Origin: Neorhizobium lilium
GTDB taxonomy: Bacteria > Pseudomonadota > Alphaproteobacteria > Rhizobiales > Rhizobiaceae
Length of the DNA stretch: 64,000 nt
Assembly: GCF_004053875.1 (NCBI RefSeq)
Contig: NZ_SBIP01000002.1
Span: 682,001-746,000, forward strand
Reading direction: 5' to 3'
Shown here: positions 43,016 to 52,131 of the stretch, piece by piece
How positions within the stretch are numbered: the first letter of the stretch is position 1
Layout: the number at the start of each line of letters is the position of its first letter
Made by a program: the position numbers and the translations under genes
Notes under the pieces: generated by a model
The model's database searches: none
Told to the model about the DNA's origin: nothing
The model's input: only the letters and a program-made list of their open reading frames with translations

Positions 43016-44320
43016 CTACTCCGCCGCTTCCATGACGGCGCCATGCGACGTCGAATTATAAGTGTACTGGTCGATGCGCTTTTCGATCTCATCGCGGAAA
43101 TTGCGGATGAGGCCCTGCACCGGCCATGCAGCTGCGTCGCCGAGAGCGCAGATCGTGTGACCTTCGATCTGCTTGGAGACCTGTAGCAGCATGTCGATCT
43201 CGCGCTTCTGGGCATTGCCCTTTACCATGCGCTCCATCACGCGCCACATCCAGCCTGTGCCTTCGCGGCAAGGCGTGCACTGGCCGCAACTTTCGTGCTT
43301 GAAGAAGGCGGAAAGCCGGGCAATCGCCTTGATCACGTCGGTCGACTTGTCCATGACGATGATCGCCGCCGTGCCGAAGGACGACTTCTTGTCGCGCATG
43401 CCGTCGAAGTCCATGATCGCATCGTCCATGTCCTCGCCCCGGATGATCGGGCAGGAAGCGCCGCCGGGAATGACTGCGAGGAGATTGTCCCATCCGCCGC
43501 GGATACCGCCGGCATGTTTTTCGATCAGCTCACGGAAGGGAATGCCCATGGCTTCCTCGACCGTGCAAGGCTTGTTGACGTGGCCCGAGATCATGAACAG
43601 CTTTGTGCCGACATTGTTCGGACGTCCGATACCGGCGAACCAGCCACCGCCACGGCGCAGAATGGTCGGCGCGACTGCGATCGATTCGACATTGTTGACC
43701 GTCGTTGGGCAGCCGTAGAGGCCCATATTCGCCGGGAACGGAGGCTTCAGGCGCGGCTGGCCCTTCTTACCTTCGAGGCTTTCCAGCAGAGCCGTTTCTT
43801 CGCCGCAGATATAGGCGCCGGCACCGTGATGCACGTAGATGTCGAAGTCCCAGCCGTTCTTGTTGTTCCCGCCAAGAAGACCAGCATCGTAACACTCGTC
43901 GATCGCCGCCTGCAGCGCCTCGCGTTCGCGCATGTATTCGCCGCGTACGTAGATATAGGCTGTGTGGGCGCCCATGGCGAAACCGGCAATGACGCAGCCT
44001 TCGATCAGCGTATGCGGATCGTGGCGCATGATATCGCGGTCCTTGCAGGTGCCAGGTTCCGACTCGTCTGCATTGACGACGAGATAATGCGGACGGCCGT
44101 CCGACTCCTTCGGCATGAAGGACCATTTGAGGCCTGTCGGGAAGCCTGCACCACCACGCCCGCGAAGACCGGAAGCCTTCATCTCGTTGATGATCCAGTC
44201 CCTGCCCTTCTCGATGATCTGCTTGGTGCCATCCCAATGCCCACGGCTCATGGCGCCCTTCAGGGACTTGTCCTTGAGACCGTAGATATTGGTAAAGATA
44301 CGATCCTGATCGTTTAGCAT
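43016..44320 (-). CDS. nuoF: NADH-quinone oxidoreductase subunit F
   Basis: A 434-residue NADH- and FMN-binding subunit. Glycine-rich NADH site [23 protein letters not shown] region [19 protein letters not shown] ([18 protein letters not shown]), and the N3 cluster motif [20 protein letters not shown]. The ATG at 44320 ([14 protein letters not shown]) is chosen over one four codons upstream because homologues start there and GGAA precedes it. Confidence 0.97.
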   Translation of the reverse strand: MLNDQDRIFTNIYGLKDKSLKGAMSRGHWDGTKQIIEKGRDWIINEMKASGLRGRGGAGFPTGLKWSFMPKESDGRPHYLVVNADESEPGTCKDRDIMRHDPHTLIEGCVIAGFAMGAHTAYIYVRGEYMREREALQAAIDECYDAGLLGGNNKNGWDFDIYVHHGAGAYICGEETALLESLEGKKGQPRLKPPFPANMGLYGCPTTVNNVESIAVAPTILRRGGGWFAGIGRPNNVGTKLFMISGHVNKPCTVEEAMGIPFRELIEKHAGGIRGGWDNLLAVIPGGASCPIIRGEDMDDAIMDFDGMRDKKSSFGTAAIIVMDKSTDVIKAIARLSAFFKHESCGQCTPCREGTGWMWRVMERMVKGNAQKREIDMLLQVSKQIEGHTICALGDAAAWPVQGLIRNFRDEIEKRIDQYTYNSTSHGAVMEAAE

Positions 44321-44411
44321 GATCTGTTCCAAGGGTCTGCCGACAAGCTCAGTCGGACATTGCTAGCCATTATGCGGGTTTTCGATCCGGCCGCACAAGA
44401 ATTCATGTTCA

Positions 44412-45353
44412 TCAAGCCGTTCCGTCTTCGGCCGACGTCTTCTTACGTGCACGCTTCTGCTTCAAGTCGCCGGATACGGTGCCAGGTTCGGCTGGCGCGC
44501 CTTCGCCGGCGCCTCCGGCAACTTTCGGATCCGGCTCGCTCTTCATCGTCGCCGACAAAGGGCCAGTTTCCGCCGCCTTGGCCTGGGTCTTAGCGCCTTC
44601 CTTATCGGTAACTGGCGTCTTCAGCGACGCATCCGTTTCCGGTGCAGTATCCTTGTGGCGCCCAGCATTGTCGGGAGCACCCGCTGCCGTGACTTCGCCC
44701 TCCGGTGCCGGCTGCGGCTCCAGATTGGTGCGAACAGGCTTGATCTCGTCCAGCAGCGTCAACGGACCGCCTTCAGGCGCCGAAAAGGCTCGGTCGATCT
44801 GCGGACCTGGCTGGATTTCGCTGCCACGTCCGGCCTCGAAGGCATCAATGATCTCTTCGAGCCGCTCAGAGGTCAGATCCTCATAGGCATCCTTGAAGAT
44901 GATGACCATCGGTGCGTTCACGCAGGCGCCCTGACACTCCACCTCTTCCCAGGACAGCGTGCCTTCCGCATTGGGCGTGAGGGGATCATGGTGGATCTTG
45001 TGACGACAGACGTCCATCAACTGCTCGGCGCCGCGCAGCATGCAGGGCGTCGTACCGCAGACCTGAACATGGGCGCGCGTACCGACCGGCTTCAGCTGGA
45101 ACTGGGTATAGAACGTCGCCACTTCGAGCACGCGGATCAGCGGCATTTCCAGCCGATCGGCGACATGCTCGATGGCGGCCTTGGTGACCCATCCATCCTG
45201 CTCCTGCGCACGCATGAGCAGAGGGATCACGGCAGACTGCTGCCGAGCAGGAGGATATTTCCTGATCGTTGCCTCGGCCCAGACCGCATTCTCCTCATTG
45301 AAGGCGAATGCCGGCGGCTGAAACTGGTCTTCGGCTAGTCGACGGACAGACAT
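44412..45353 (-). CDS. nuoE: NADH-quinone oxidoreductase subunit E with long C-terminal extension
   Basis: A 313-residue protein. Residues 1 to about 190 are the thioredoxin-like 2Fe-2S subunit (RYPPARQQSAVIPLL-like start; cysteines in VCGTTPCMLRG and CQGACVNAPM). The last roughly 120 residues are low-complexity, Ala/Pro/Glu/Lys-rich and probably disordered; bacterial NuoE is usually about 160-220 residues. Long tails are seen in other rhizobial NuoE proteins. The electron-transfer part looks intact. Confidence 0.95.
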   Translation of the reverse strand: MSVRRLAEDQFQPPAFAFNEENAVWAEATIRKYPPARQQSAVIPLLMRAQEQDGWVTKAAIEHVADRLEMPLIRVLEVATFYTQFQLKPVGTRAHVQVCGTTPCMLRGAEQLMDVCRHKIHHDPLTPNAEGTLSWEEVECQGACVNAPMVIIFKDAYEDLTSERLEEIIDAFEAGRGSEIQPGPQIDRAFSAPEGGPLTLLDEIKPVRTNLEPQPAPEGEVTAAGAPDNAGRHKDTAPETDASLKTPVTDKEGAKTQAKAAETGPLSATMKSEPDPKVAGGAGEGAPAEPGTVSGDLKQKRARKKTSAEDGTA

Positions 45354-45369
45354 ACTTTCCCACGCCTTA

Positions 45370-45630
45370 TCAGTTTATGGCTCCACACCGGGATCTCGTC
45401 AAAGATACGAAATCGCAGGCATAGGCTGACTTGTCTTTCTGCATGAACACGATGAACTTTGTACCATTGGCAACGGAAGATTTGATCTCAAACCCCTGAG
45501 ACAGCAAATCGCCCATCGACTTGGTTCCGCCTGAGACCGTCGAACCGCCCGTTTCCGGCGCCTCGGCCTGCTGCGCGAAGGCGGCAGGCGCAGCGGCCAG
45601 AAGAGCGGCTGTAACGGCCAAACGTATCAT
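45370..45630 (-). CDS. small secreted protein encoded between nuoD and nuoE
   Basis: An 86-residue protein with a clear signal peptide (residues 1-19, [19 protein letters not shown] then QQ). The mature part is short, with a Gly/Ser/Thr-rich stretch, then KFIVFMQKDKSAYACDFVSL and a second cysteine near the end (CGAIN), which could form a disulfide in the periplasm. Its ATG shares one base with the nuoD stop and nuoE starts 16 bases later, so it is embedded in the nuo operon. It is not a known complex I subunit; function unknown. Confidence 0.8.
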   Translation of the reverse strand: MIRLAVTAALLAAAPAAFAQQAEAPETGGSTVSGGTKSMGDLLSQGFEIKSSVANGTKFIVFMQKDKSAYACDFVSLTRSRCGAIN

Positions 45631-46820
45631 TAGCGGTCCACCTCACCGAACACGATGTCGAGCGAACCGAGCACCGCAGACACGTCCGCCAGCTGATGCC
45701 CGCGGCACATGAAATCCATGGCCTGCAGGTGGGCATAACCCGGCGCGCGGATCTTGCAGCGATAAGGCTTGTTGGTGCCGTCGGCGACCAGATAGACGCC
45801 GAACTCGCCCTTGGGCGCCTCGACGGCCGCATACACTTCGCCGGCCGGTACGTGATAGCCTTCCGTGTAGAGCTTGAAGTGATGGATCAAGGCCTCCATC
45901 GACCGTTTCATCTCTCCGCGTTTCGGCGGCACGACCTTGCCGTCGGAAGAGGAGACGGGACCGGTCTTGGCGTCGCCCAGCAAACGGTTGATGCACTGCT
46001 TCATGATCTTCACCGATTCGTGCATCTCGATCATGCGGATCACGTAGCGGTCGTAGCAATCGCCGTTCTTGCCGATTGGAATGTCGAAATCCATATCGGC
46101 ATAGCATTCGTAGGGCTGCGATTTGCGCAGGTCCCAGGCAGCCCCCGAACCACGCACCATTACGCCGGAAAAGCCCCAGGCCCAGGCCTCTTCAAGGGTG
46201 ATCACGCCGATATCGACGTTGCGCTGCTTGAAGATGCGGTTGTCGCTGATCAGTCCGGCAATGTCGTCGATCTTGCCCGGAAATTCATCGCACCACCGAC
46301 CAATATCCTCGACCAGCTCCGGCGGTAGATCCTGGTGGACGCCGCCCGGACGGAAATAGGCAGCATGCATACGCGAGCCGGAAGCGCGCTCATAAAACAC
46401 CATCAGCTTTTCGCGTTCTTCGAAGCCCCAGAGCGGCGGCGTCAGCGCGCCTACGTCCATGGCCTGCGTCGTGACATTGAGAAGATGCGACAGGATGCGG
46501 CTGATTTCCGCGTAAAGGACGCGGATGAGCTGGCCGCGGATCGGCACGTCGAGGCCAAGCAGCTTTTCCACGGCGAGACAGTAGGCATGCTCCTGGCTCA
46601 TCGGCGCCACGTAATCGAGGCGGTCGAAGTAAGGCAGAGCCTGCAGATAGGTCTTCGCCTCGATCAGCTTTTCGGTGCCGCGATGTAGGAGACCGATATG
46701 CGGATCGACACGTTCGACGATTTCGCCGTCCAGCTCCAGCACAAGCCGAAGCACACCGTGCGCCGCCGGGTGCTGCGGACCGAAATTGATGTTGAAGTTC
46801 CGGACGTTGTGTTCAGTCAT
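45630..46820 (-). CDS. nuoD: NADH-quinone oxidoreductase subunit D
   Basis: A 396-residue 49-kDa-type subunit forming the quinone site with NuoB. Conserved: [40 protein letters not shown], and the C-terminal [23 protein letters not shown] ending ([19 protein letters not shown]). Typical length; nuoC and nuoD are separate genes here rather than fused. Confidence 0.97.
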   Translation of the reverse strand: MTEHNVRNFNINFGPQHPAAHGVLRLVLELDGEIVERVDPHIGLLHRGTEKLIEAKTYLQALPYFDRLDYVAPMSQEHAYCLAVEKLLGLDVPIRGQLIRVLYAEISRILSHLLNVTTQAMDVGALTPPLWGFEEREKLMVFYERASGSRMHAAYFRPGGVHQDLPPELVEDIGRWCDEFPGKIDDIAGLISDNRIFKQRNVDIGVITLEEAWAWGFSGVMVRGSGAAWDLRKSQPYECYADMDFDIPIGKNGDCYDRYVIRMIEMHESVKIMKQCINRLLGDAKTGPVSSSDGKVVPPKRGEMKRSMEALIHHFKLYTEGYHVPAGEVYAAVEAPKGEFGVYLVADGTNKPYRCKIRAPGYAHLQAMDFMCRGHQLADVSAVLGSLDIVFGEVDR

Positions 46821-46897
46821 GTGCGCGCTCCATGCCGAGTGTGCGACGACACCGGACGGGAAATAAGTCTAAGTGGCCGGCGCCGATGCGCCAGTCT

Positions 46898-47500
46898 TTA
46901 AGCTTTTGCCTTTTCATCCCCAGGCAGGAGGTAATCCGTCCCTTCCCAGGGCGAAAGGAAATCGAAACTGCGGAATTCCTGGCGCAACTCGACCGGCTCG
47001 TAGACCACCCGCTTGGCGCTGTCGTCATAGCGAACTTCGACGAAGCCCGTGAGAGGAAAATCCTTTCGCAGCGGATGACCTTCAAATCCGTAATCCGTCA
47101 GAATCCGGCGAAGATCCGGATGTCCGTCGAATATGATGCCATACATGTCCCAGGCTTCGCGCTCGAACCAGTCCGCGCCCGGATAGACGCTATAGACCGA
47201 GGGCACGGCCTCATCTTCGCCCGCCACGATCTTAACGCGCACCCGGCTGTTATGGCGCGGCGAAAGCATATGGTAGACGACGTCGAACCGCTTCTCCCGG
47301 GCCGGATAATCAACACCGGAGATATCGATGAAGCTGATGAAGCCACAACGCGGATCATCACGCAGGAAAGTCAGCAGGGGCACGATCGCCGAGGCCTCAG
47401 CCGTCAGCGTCAGTTCGCCGTAAGCGATTTGCGCATCCGTAACAACAGTCGGATGCGCCTCGCGGATGTAGATCGAAAGCTCGTTCAGGGCTTCAGTCAT
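46898..47500 (-). CDS. nuoC: NADH-quinone oxidoreductase subunit C
   Basis: A 200-residue 30-kDa-type subunit of the peripheral arm. The hallmark stretch is [20 protein letters not shown] followed by [19 protein letters not shown]. It lies 17 bases after nuoB and 77 bases before nuoD. Confidence 0.97.
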   Translation of the reverse strand: MTEALNELSIYIREAHPTVVTDAQIAYGELTLTAEASAIVPLLTFLRDDPRCGFISFIDISGVDYPAREKRFDVVYHMLSPRHNSRVRVKIVAGEDEAVPSVYSVYPGADWFEREAWDMYGIIFDGHPDLRRILTDYGFEGHPLRKDFPLTGFVEVRYDDSAKRVVYEPVELRQEFRSFDFLSPWEGTDYLLPGDEKAKA

Positions 47501-47517
47501 GGTATTGTCCTCAACCC

Positions 47518-48099
47518 TCAGCGTTCGATCGTACCGGTCCGACGGATCTTTTTCTGCAGCAGAAGCACGCCGTAAAGCAAAGCCTCTGCTGTGGGGGGAC
47601 AGCCCGGCACGTAGATATCGACAGGTACGACGCGATCGCAGCCGCGGACCACCGAATAAGAATAGTGGTAATAACCGCCGCCATTGGCACAGGAGCCCAT
47701 GGAGATGACATAACGAGGCTCGGGCATCTGGTCATAGACCTTGCGCAGCGCCGGCGCCATCTTGTTCGTGAGCGTTCCTGCGACGATCATCACGTCGGAC
47801 TGGCGCGGCGAGGCGCGCGGAGCAAAGCCAAATCGCTCCACGTCGTAGCGCGGCATGGACAGCTGCATCATTTCGACAGCGCAGCAGGCGAGACCGAACG
47901 TCATCCACATCAGCGAACCGGTGCGGGCCCAGTTGATGAGCTCGTCGGTCGAGGTGACGAGAAAGCCCTTGTCGGCGAGCTCGTTATTGACCTCGCTGAA
48001 GAACCGGTCGTCGCCGCCCACCGGCTTGCCGGTTGCGGGATCGAGAATACCCTTGGGCTGTTGCGCAACGAGGGTGTTGCCGTGATCGACTACTCCCAT
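47518..48099 (-). CDS. nuoB: NADH-quinone oxidoreductase subunit B
   Basis: A 193-residue protein carrying the N2 cluster, the last in the electron chain: [40 protein letters not shown] and [22 protein letters not shown] 48099 (MGVVDHG) overlaps the end of nuoA by 10 bases; an in-frame ATG at 48120 is less likely. Confidence 0.97.
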   Translation of the reverse strand: MGVVDHGNTLVAQQPKGILDPATGKPVGGDDRFFSEVNNELADKGFLVTSTDELINWARTGSLMWMTFGLACCAVEMMQLSMPRYDVERFGFAPRASPRQSDVMIVAGTLTNKMAPALRKVYDQMPEPRYVISMGSCANGGGYYHYSYSVVRGCDRVVPVDIYVPGCPPTAEALLYGVLLLQKKIRRTGTIER

Positions 48100-48455
48100 T
48101 CCAGCGCTCCTTTCTTCCATTCATAGATGAAACCGATGGTCAGAACACCGAGGAAGATCATCATCGACCAGAAGCCGAACCAGCCTATTGCACTGAACGA
48201 CACGGCCCAGGGAAACAGGAAGGCGACCTCGAGGTCGAAGATGATGAAGAGGATGGAGACCAGATAGAACCGGATATCGAACTTCATGCGCGCGTCATCG
48301 AAAGCGTTGAACCCGCATTCGTACGCGGACAGCTTTTCCGAGTCAGGCGCTTTGTAAGCCACGGCGAACGGCGCAATAAGAAGCGCCAGGCCTATGACCA
48401 GGGAAATACCCATAAAGATCGCGATCGGGACATAGGAAGTGAGAAGTTCACTCAT
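48090..48455 (-). CDS. nuoA: NADH-quinone oxidoreductase subunit A
   Basis: A 121-residue three-helix subunit (ND3 homologue), first gene of the complex I operon. Diagnostic: [20 protein letters not shown] and [20 protein letters not shown]. Fourteen nuo genes in the standard A-to-N order follow on the minus strand. Confidence 0.97.
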   Translation of the reverse strand: MSELLTSYVPIAIFMGISLVIGLALLIAPFAVAYKAPDSEKLSAYECGFNAFDDARMKFDIRFYLVSILFIIFDLEVAFLFPWAVSFSAIGWFGFWSMMIFLGVLTIGFIYEWKKGALEWE

Positions 48456-48835
48456 GATAGTCGATCCCTGCTTGCCAGAAACGCCGGGAAGCGCTCAGAC
48501 TCAATGCGGCAAGCGAACGTGCATTGCAACAAGCCGTGACTAGCGCAGCCGAAGCGGCCACGCAAGCGTTTTGAATAGCCCTTCCTGTACCAAAATGGTG
48601 CAACTGCGGCCAAAGATTTTCGCGCTGATCCATAAGCCCGGAAATGCAGATGCGGCAGAGGCAGCACTCTTGGCGACGAACTGCATCAGAAAGGATCTAG
48701 CCGGCGCATAAACATCAAGAACGGACGGACACACGACCTAGATAAGCCGGCGACCGGACCGCCGCAACGGGCAACCGCAACTATTTTAGATAAATCTTAC
48801 ATAAGAGCGTGCAGAGATACACCTGAGAGCTGAAA
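48456..48835. other. 380-base spacer upstream of nuoA
   Basis: This must contain the nuo operon promoter, but I could not pick a convincing -35/-10 pair. Frames on the minus strand at 48448-48734 have no recognisable family. AT-rich DNA at 48781-48800 lies just downstream of the first tRNA-Asp gene. Confidence 0.4.
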
Positions 48836-48912
48836 TGGCGCGAGTGACGGGGCTCGAACCCGCGACCTCCGGCGTGACAGGCCGGCACTCTAACCGACTG
48901 AGCTACACCCGC
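48836..48912 (-). tRNA. tRNA-Asp (anticodon GTC), copy 1
   Basis: A 77-nt cloverleaf on the minus strand. Acceptor arm GCGGGTG pairs with CACTCGC, D-arm GCTCAGTCGG, anticodon stem CCGGC/GCCGG around loop CTGTCAC, T-arm GCGGGTTCGAGCCCCGT, and encoded CCA. Confidence 0.97.
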
Positions 48913-48974
48913 GCATTATACCGCATTGCGGCTGACTTTCCACCGGGGCAGAAAGTCGAATTCCAAGGAGAGAA

Positions 48975-49051
48975 TGGCGCGAGTGACGGGGCTCGAACCC
49001 GCGACCTCCGGCGTGACAGGCCGGCACTCTAACCAACTGAGCTACACCCGC
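48975..49051 (-). tRNA. tRNA-Asp (anticodon GTC), copy 2
   Basis: A 77-nt tandem copy, 62 bases from the first on the same strand. It differs by one base in the D-loop (TTGG instead of TCGG) and is otherwise the same, with encoded CCA. Confidence 0.97.
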
Positions 49052-49312
49052 GCATCTCTCTTAAGGCCGAAGCCTTCGGACCGGGTGACCTAGATCGCTC
49101 GGTTGAGCGGGTTCCTAAGAGGTTCGTTACCGGGTGTCAAGCTGGTTCGAAGACAAAAGGATGACAGACTCAGCTTATTTAAGCCCCTCCCCTTTCCCAA
49201 TGGCACTTCGCCAAAATTTTCAAAAAAACATCATGAAGGCTCTTGCGATTTTGATGCGATCCGAATAGATCACGGCCACCGACGCGGCGGCCTTTTGGGC
49301 TGCTTTCGCGAA

Positions 49313-49388
49313 GGGCGATTAGCTCAGTTGGTAGAGCGCCTCGTTTACACCGAGGATGTCGGCGGTTCGAGTCCGTCATCGCCCACCA
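49313..49388 (+). tRNA. tRNA-Val (anticodon TAC)
   Basis: A 76-nt cloverleaf: acceptor GGGCGAT with ATCGCCC, D-arm GCTCAGTTGGTAGAGC, anticodon stem CCTCG/CGAGG around TTTACAC, T-arm GGCGGTTCGAGTCCGTC, and encoded CCA. It marks the left edge of the polysaccharide gene region, a typical integration site; I found no second copy of its 3' end in the window. Confidence 0.97.
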
Positions 49389-49666
49389 TTCAGCAAGCTG
49401 GATTTTCTCATCTGATTTGATGCCTCCAAAGTTACTGCGTGAATGGTGTTTCCATATCCTACACGTACTGACGCGAGCTGAATCCAGCCCCTTGTTTTTT
49501 CCCGATGACACCAAAGATGCGTCGCTCGCGCCCAGCTGCGTCATGTGGTGCTGTCCACAGGGCTTCGCTGCCGGCATCACCCGACCGCACCTTGAATTTT
49601 TTCGCATAGTCGGCAAGAAGAGCCCCATAACTTCAAGACCGTCCTCACAGCCAGGAGATGGCGTCG

Positions 49667-50869
49667 GTGACTTTATCATCTGCCACACGGCGTGTACTTC
49701 GGTTCTTGCGCCTGACCAAGCCGAAGAAAACGCCGATTGAACGTCAGGTCGATCATCTCAAGAAGTTTGTGAGTTATAAAGCATCAAGCGCTCCACCCCC
49801 GGTCGAGACCATGGATCTTTCGCGTCTGCGGATCACCTGGGTCATTCCCGATTTCATGCCTGGAGCTGGCGGCCACATGACGATCTTCCGGATCGCAAGC
49901 CATCTGGAGCAGTTCGGCCATCAAATAACATTTCTGGTTCAGAACCCCAGCATCCACAATACGTCCGAAGCTGCAGCCGAAACCATCAACCGCCATTTTC
50001 AGCCGTTTTCGGGATCCGTTCAGCTCTTCAGCGAAACAACGCCGAAAGCGGAAGGCGATGCGTTGATCGCAACAGACCGCTTCACCTGCTATCCAGTGGA
50101 GGCAATGGGCGGGTTCACGCGCAAATTCTATTTCGTACAGGACTATGAGTCTAACTTCTATCCAGCGGGCGCCGAGGCGCTACTGACGGAAGCTACCTAT
50201 CACTTTGATTTCGATTGCCTCTGCGCAGGTAACTGGCTTCACAAGCGCATGTCGGAGGAGTTTGGCCGCTGGTCTATGTCATGGCCTCTTGCTTATGATG
50301 CAAGCGTTTACAACCTCGGGATGGGTGAAATCCCCAGGACGTCAAATCGGATTGCCTTATATGCCCGCTATGTTACGTCCCGTCGGGCCGTAGAACTTGC
50401 TTTCATGGCGCTGGAGATCCTGCGCGGTCGCAATTTGGACTTCGAAGTGGATTTTTTCGGCTGGCCCTTGGGCAAACTGAGCGTCCCCTACCCTTATCGA
50501 GATTTGGGCATTCTGAGCGCATCGGAACTCGCCGACGTCTATCGCCAGGCAACCATCGGAGTTGTCTTTTCCGCCACGAATCATTCTTTGGTCAACAAAG
50601 AGATGATGGCTTGCGGGCTTCCCGTCGTAGACTTGGATCTCAATACAGTACGCTCAATTTTCCCGGCCGATTCTATGGCATTTGCAAAGCCGACCCCCGA
50701 AGGAATAGCCGATGAGATCGAGCGTCTGCTGACGTCCCCCGTCGAGCGACAGACAATGGCTGAAAGGGCATTGAACTATGTCCAAGAGTTTTCCTGGGAG
50801 AAGTCGGCGCGTATGATCGAGGCAGCGATCCGCCAACGCGTTAGCGCTGCGGCCGAAGGAGTGAAGTGA
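49667..50869 (+). CDS. glycosyltransferase, GT4-like (WsaF-like)
   Basis: A 400-residue protein with a GT-B fold. It has LRITWVIPDFMPGAGGHMTI near the N-terminus and, in the donor-binding half, GVVFSATNHSLVNKEMMACG with LPVVDLDLN. This resembles rhamnosyltransferases of the WsaF type, which fits the dTDP-rhamnose genes downstream. GTG 49667 has AGGAG 9 bases upstream; an ATG at 49658 directly abuts that AGGAG and is less likely. Its TGA overlaps the next ATG (TGATG). First gene of the polysaccharide region. Confidence 0.85.
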   Translation: MTLSSATRRVLRFLRLTKPKKTPIERQVDHLKKFVSYKASSAPPPVETMDLSRLRITWVIPDFMPGAGGHMTIFRIASHLEQFGHQITFLVQNPSIHNTSEAAAETINRHFQPFSGSVQLFSETTPKAEGDALIATDRFTCYPVEAMGGFTRKFYFVQDYESNFYPAGAEALLTEATYHFDFDCLCAGNWLHKRMSEEFGRWSMSWPLAYDASVYNLGMGEIPRTSNRIALYARYVTSRRAVELAFMALEILRGRNLDFEVDFFGWPLGKLSVPYPYRDLGILSASELADVYRQATIGVVFSATNHSLVNKEMMACGLPVVDLDLNTVRSIFPADSMAFAKPTPEGIADEIERLLTSPVERQTMAERALNYVQEFSWEKSARMIEAAIRQRVSAAAEGVK

Positions 50870-51840
50870 TGGCAAAATATCGTGCAGCTATTGTCATCCT
50901 AACAAAAAACGCGATGCCTGGGCTTCGGAACGTCATGTCCAAGGTCCTCGCACAACAGACTCCGTGGAACTACGAAGTCATAGTGATAGACTCGGGCTCG
51001 AGCGACGGCACGACGGCTTATCTTCGTGAACTGAACGCTGTTAGACTGATCGAAATTCCACCTGAGGACTTCGGTCACGGTCGCACGAGAAACTTGGGCG
51101 TCCATGTAGCGGATGCGGATTTTGTCGCATTCCTCACTCACGACGCGGAGCCGGTCAACACCGACTGGCTTGCCGACCTTGTCGCCGTCGCGGAGCAGGA
51201 CGAACGAATTGCTGGGGTATTCGGTCGCCATATAGCCTATGACAGCGCCTCACCTTTCACAAAAAACGATCTTCACCAGCATTTCGAGGGTTTTCTTCGT
51301 CACCCCCTGATTGTCTCCCGCGACCTCGACACAGCACGCTATGAGACAGATCAGGGCTGGCGACAGCTTCTCCACTTCTACTCCGACAATAATTCGCTCC
51401 TGCGCAAGTCGGTCTGGCAGATACTCCCCTACCCTGATGTGGAATTTGCGGAGGACCAGCTCTGGGCCCGCAGCATTATCGAAGCGGGCTATCTTAAGGC
51501 TTATGCTCCGAATGCCACCGTCTACCACTCCCACGACTACAGCTTCCTCGATCAATTGCGGCGCGCTTTCGACGAATCGCGTAATTTCAAAAAATATTTT
51601 GGGTATCGGTTGTCGCCGCATCCTCTGAAAGCTTTGGAAAGCATGGCAAAACTCGCTCTTCAGGCCTTTCGACAGAATCTTGACAGCAGGTTCGGGACAG
51701 TGACGATAAAAGATCGCGTCGAACGGGCTGCGCAACGAGTGGCTTTGGTCGCAGGCCATTGCCTTGGCGCCAATCACGAGAAACTGCCGGTTTTTTTATC
51801 AACACGCCTGTCGCTTGATAGCCGCCTCTTCAGGGCATAG
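50869..51840 (+). CDS. glycosyltransferase family 2 (rhamnosyltransferase-like)
   Basis: A 323-residue protein with an N-terminal GT-A domain: AAIVILTKNAMPGLRNVM, VIVIDSGSSDGTTAYLREL, and FGHGRTRNLGVHVADADF then FLTHDAEPVN, where the DAE takes the place of the DxD metal motif. EDQLWARSIIEAGYLKAYAP is the usual ED motif. The C-terminal part is helical and basic. It shares a stop/start base with the upstream glycosyltransferase gene. Sugar specificity unknown. Confidence 0.87.
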   Translation: MAKYRAAIVILTKNAMPGLRNVMSKVLAQQTPWNYEVIVIDSGSSDGTTAYLRELNAVRLIEIPPEDFGHGRTRNLGVHVADADFVAFLTHDAEPVNTDWLADLVAVAEQDERIAGVFGRHIAYDSASPFTKNDLHQHFEGFLRHPLIVSRDLDTARYETDQGWRQLLHFYSDNNSLLRKSVWQILPYPDVEFAEDQLWARSIIEAGYLKAYAPNATVYHSHDYSFLDQLRRAFDESRNFKKYFGYRLSPHPLKALESMAKLALQAFRQNLDSRFGTVTIKDRVERAAQRVALVAGHCLGANHEKLPVFLSTRLSLDSRLFRA

Positions 51841-52131
51841 GCACGTTTCATCCATACCGAGATCTGAGAACATGATGCAGAACTGACTCATGCTGAAGAT
51901 CTACCCTATCTGATCTTCAACAGCGCTTAAGACGGCGGTGGCGTCCTTGATGCCGCCTTTCTAAAGCCATATCTACCGCCGATATCCACAGCGTGTTAAC
52001 TTATCAATCGGTGCGAGGGTTGGGCTTCAGTCTGCTTCTCTTTCAGGAGCGACAGTGAACTTCACAGAACTGAGCCGAGTCCAACGTGCATGGCAATGCG
52101 AGGGGTGACACCTGGCTCAACGGGAAGCAAG
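51841..52131. other. spacer before the capsule-export genes
   Basis: A GGCGG/CCGCC hairpin followed by TTTCT (about 51930-51961) could end the glycosyltransferase transcript. No ops/JUMPstart element was recognised. An in-frame ATG at 52090 could extend the next protein by 14 residues. Confidence 0.3.

Noticed and set aside
48835..49032. A plus-strand frame with an internal repeat (MARVTGLEPATSGVTG-type)
   Set aside because: This is the complement of the two tRNA-Asp genes, a well-known spurious translation.
48836..49051. Tandem tRNA-Asp copies considered as a repeat-type mobile or CRISPR-like structure
   Set aside because: Each unit folds into a complete tRNA with encoded CCA; there are only two units.
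49363..49388. 3' end of tRNA-Val as an attachment site of an integrated island
   Set aside because: No second copy of this segment and no integrase gene were seen in the window; an island boundary cannot be shown from it.
49179..49688. A minus-strand frame across tRNA-Val
   Set aside because: It contains the complement of the tRNA gene and low-quality sequence; translated tRNA sequence is a common false gene.
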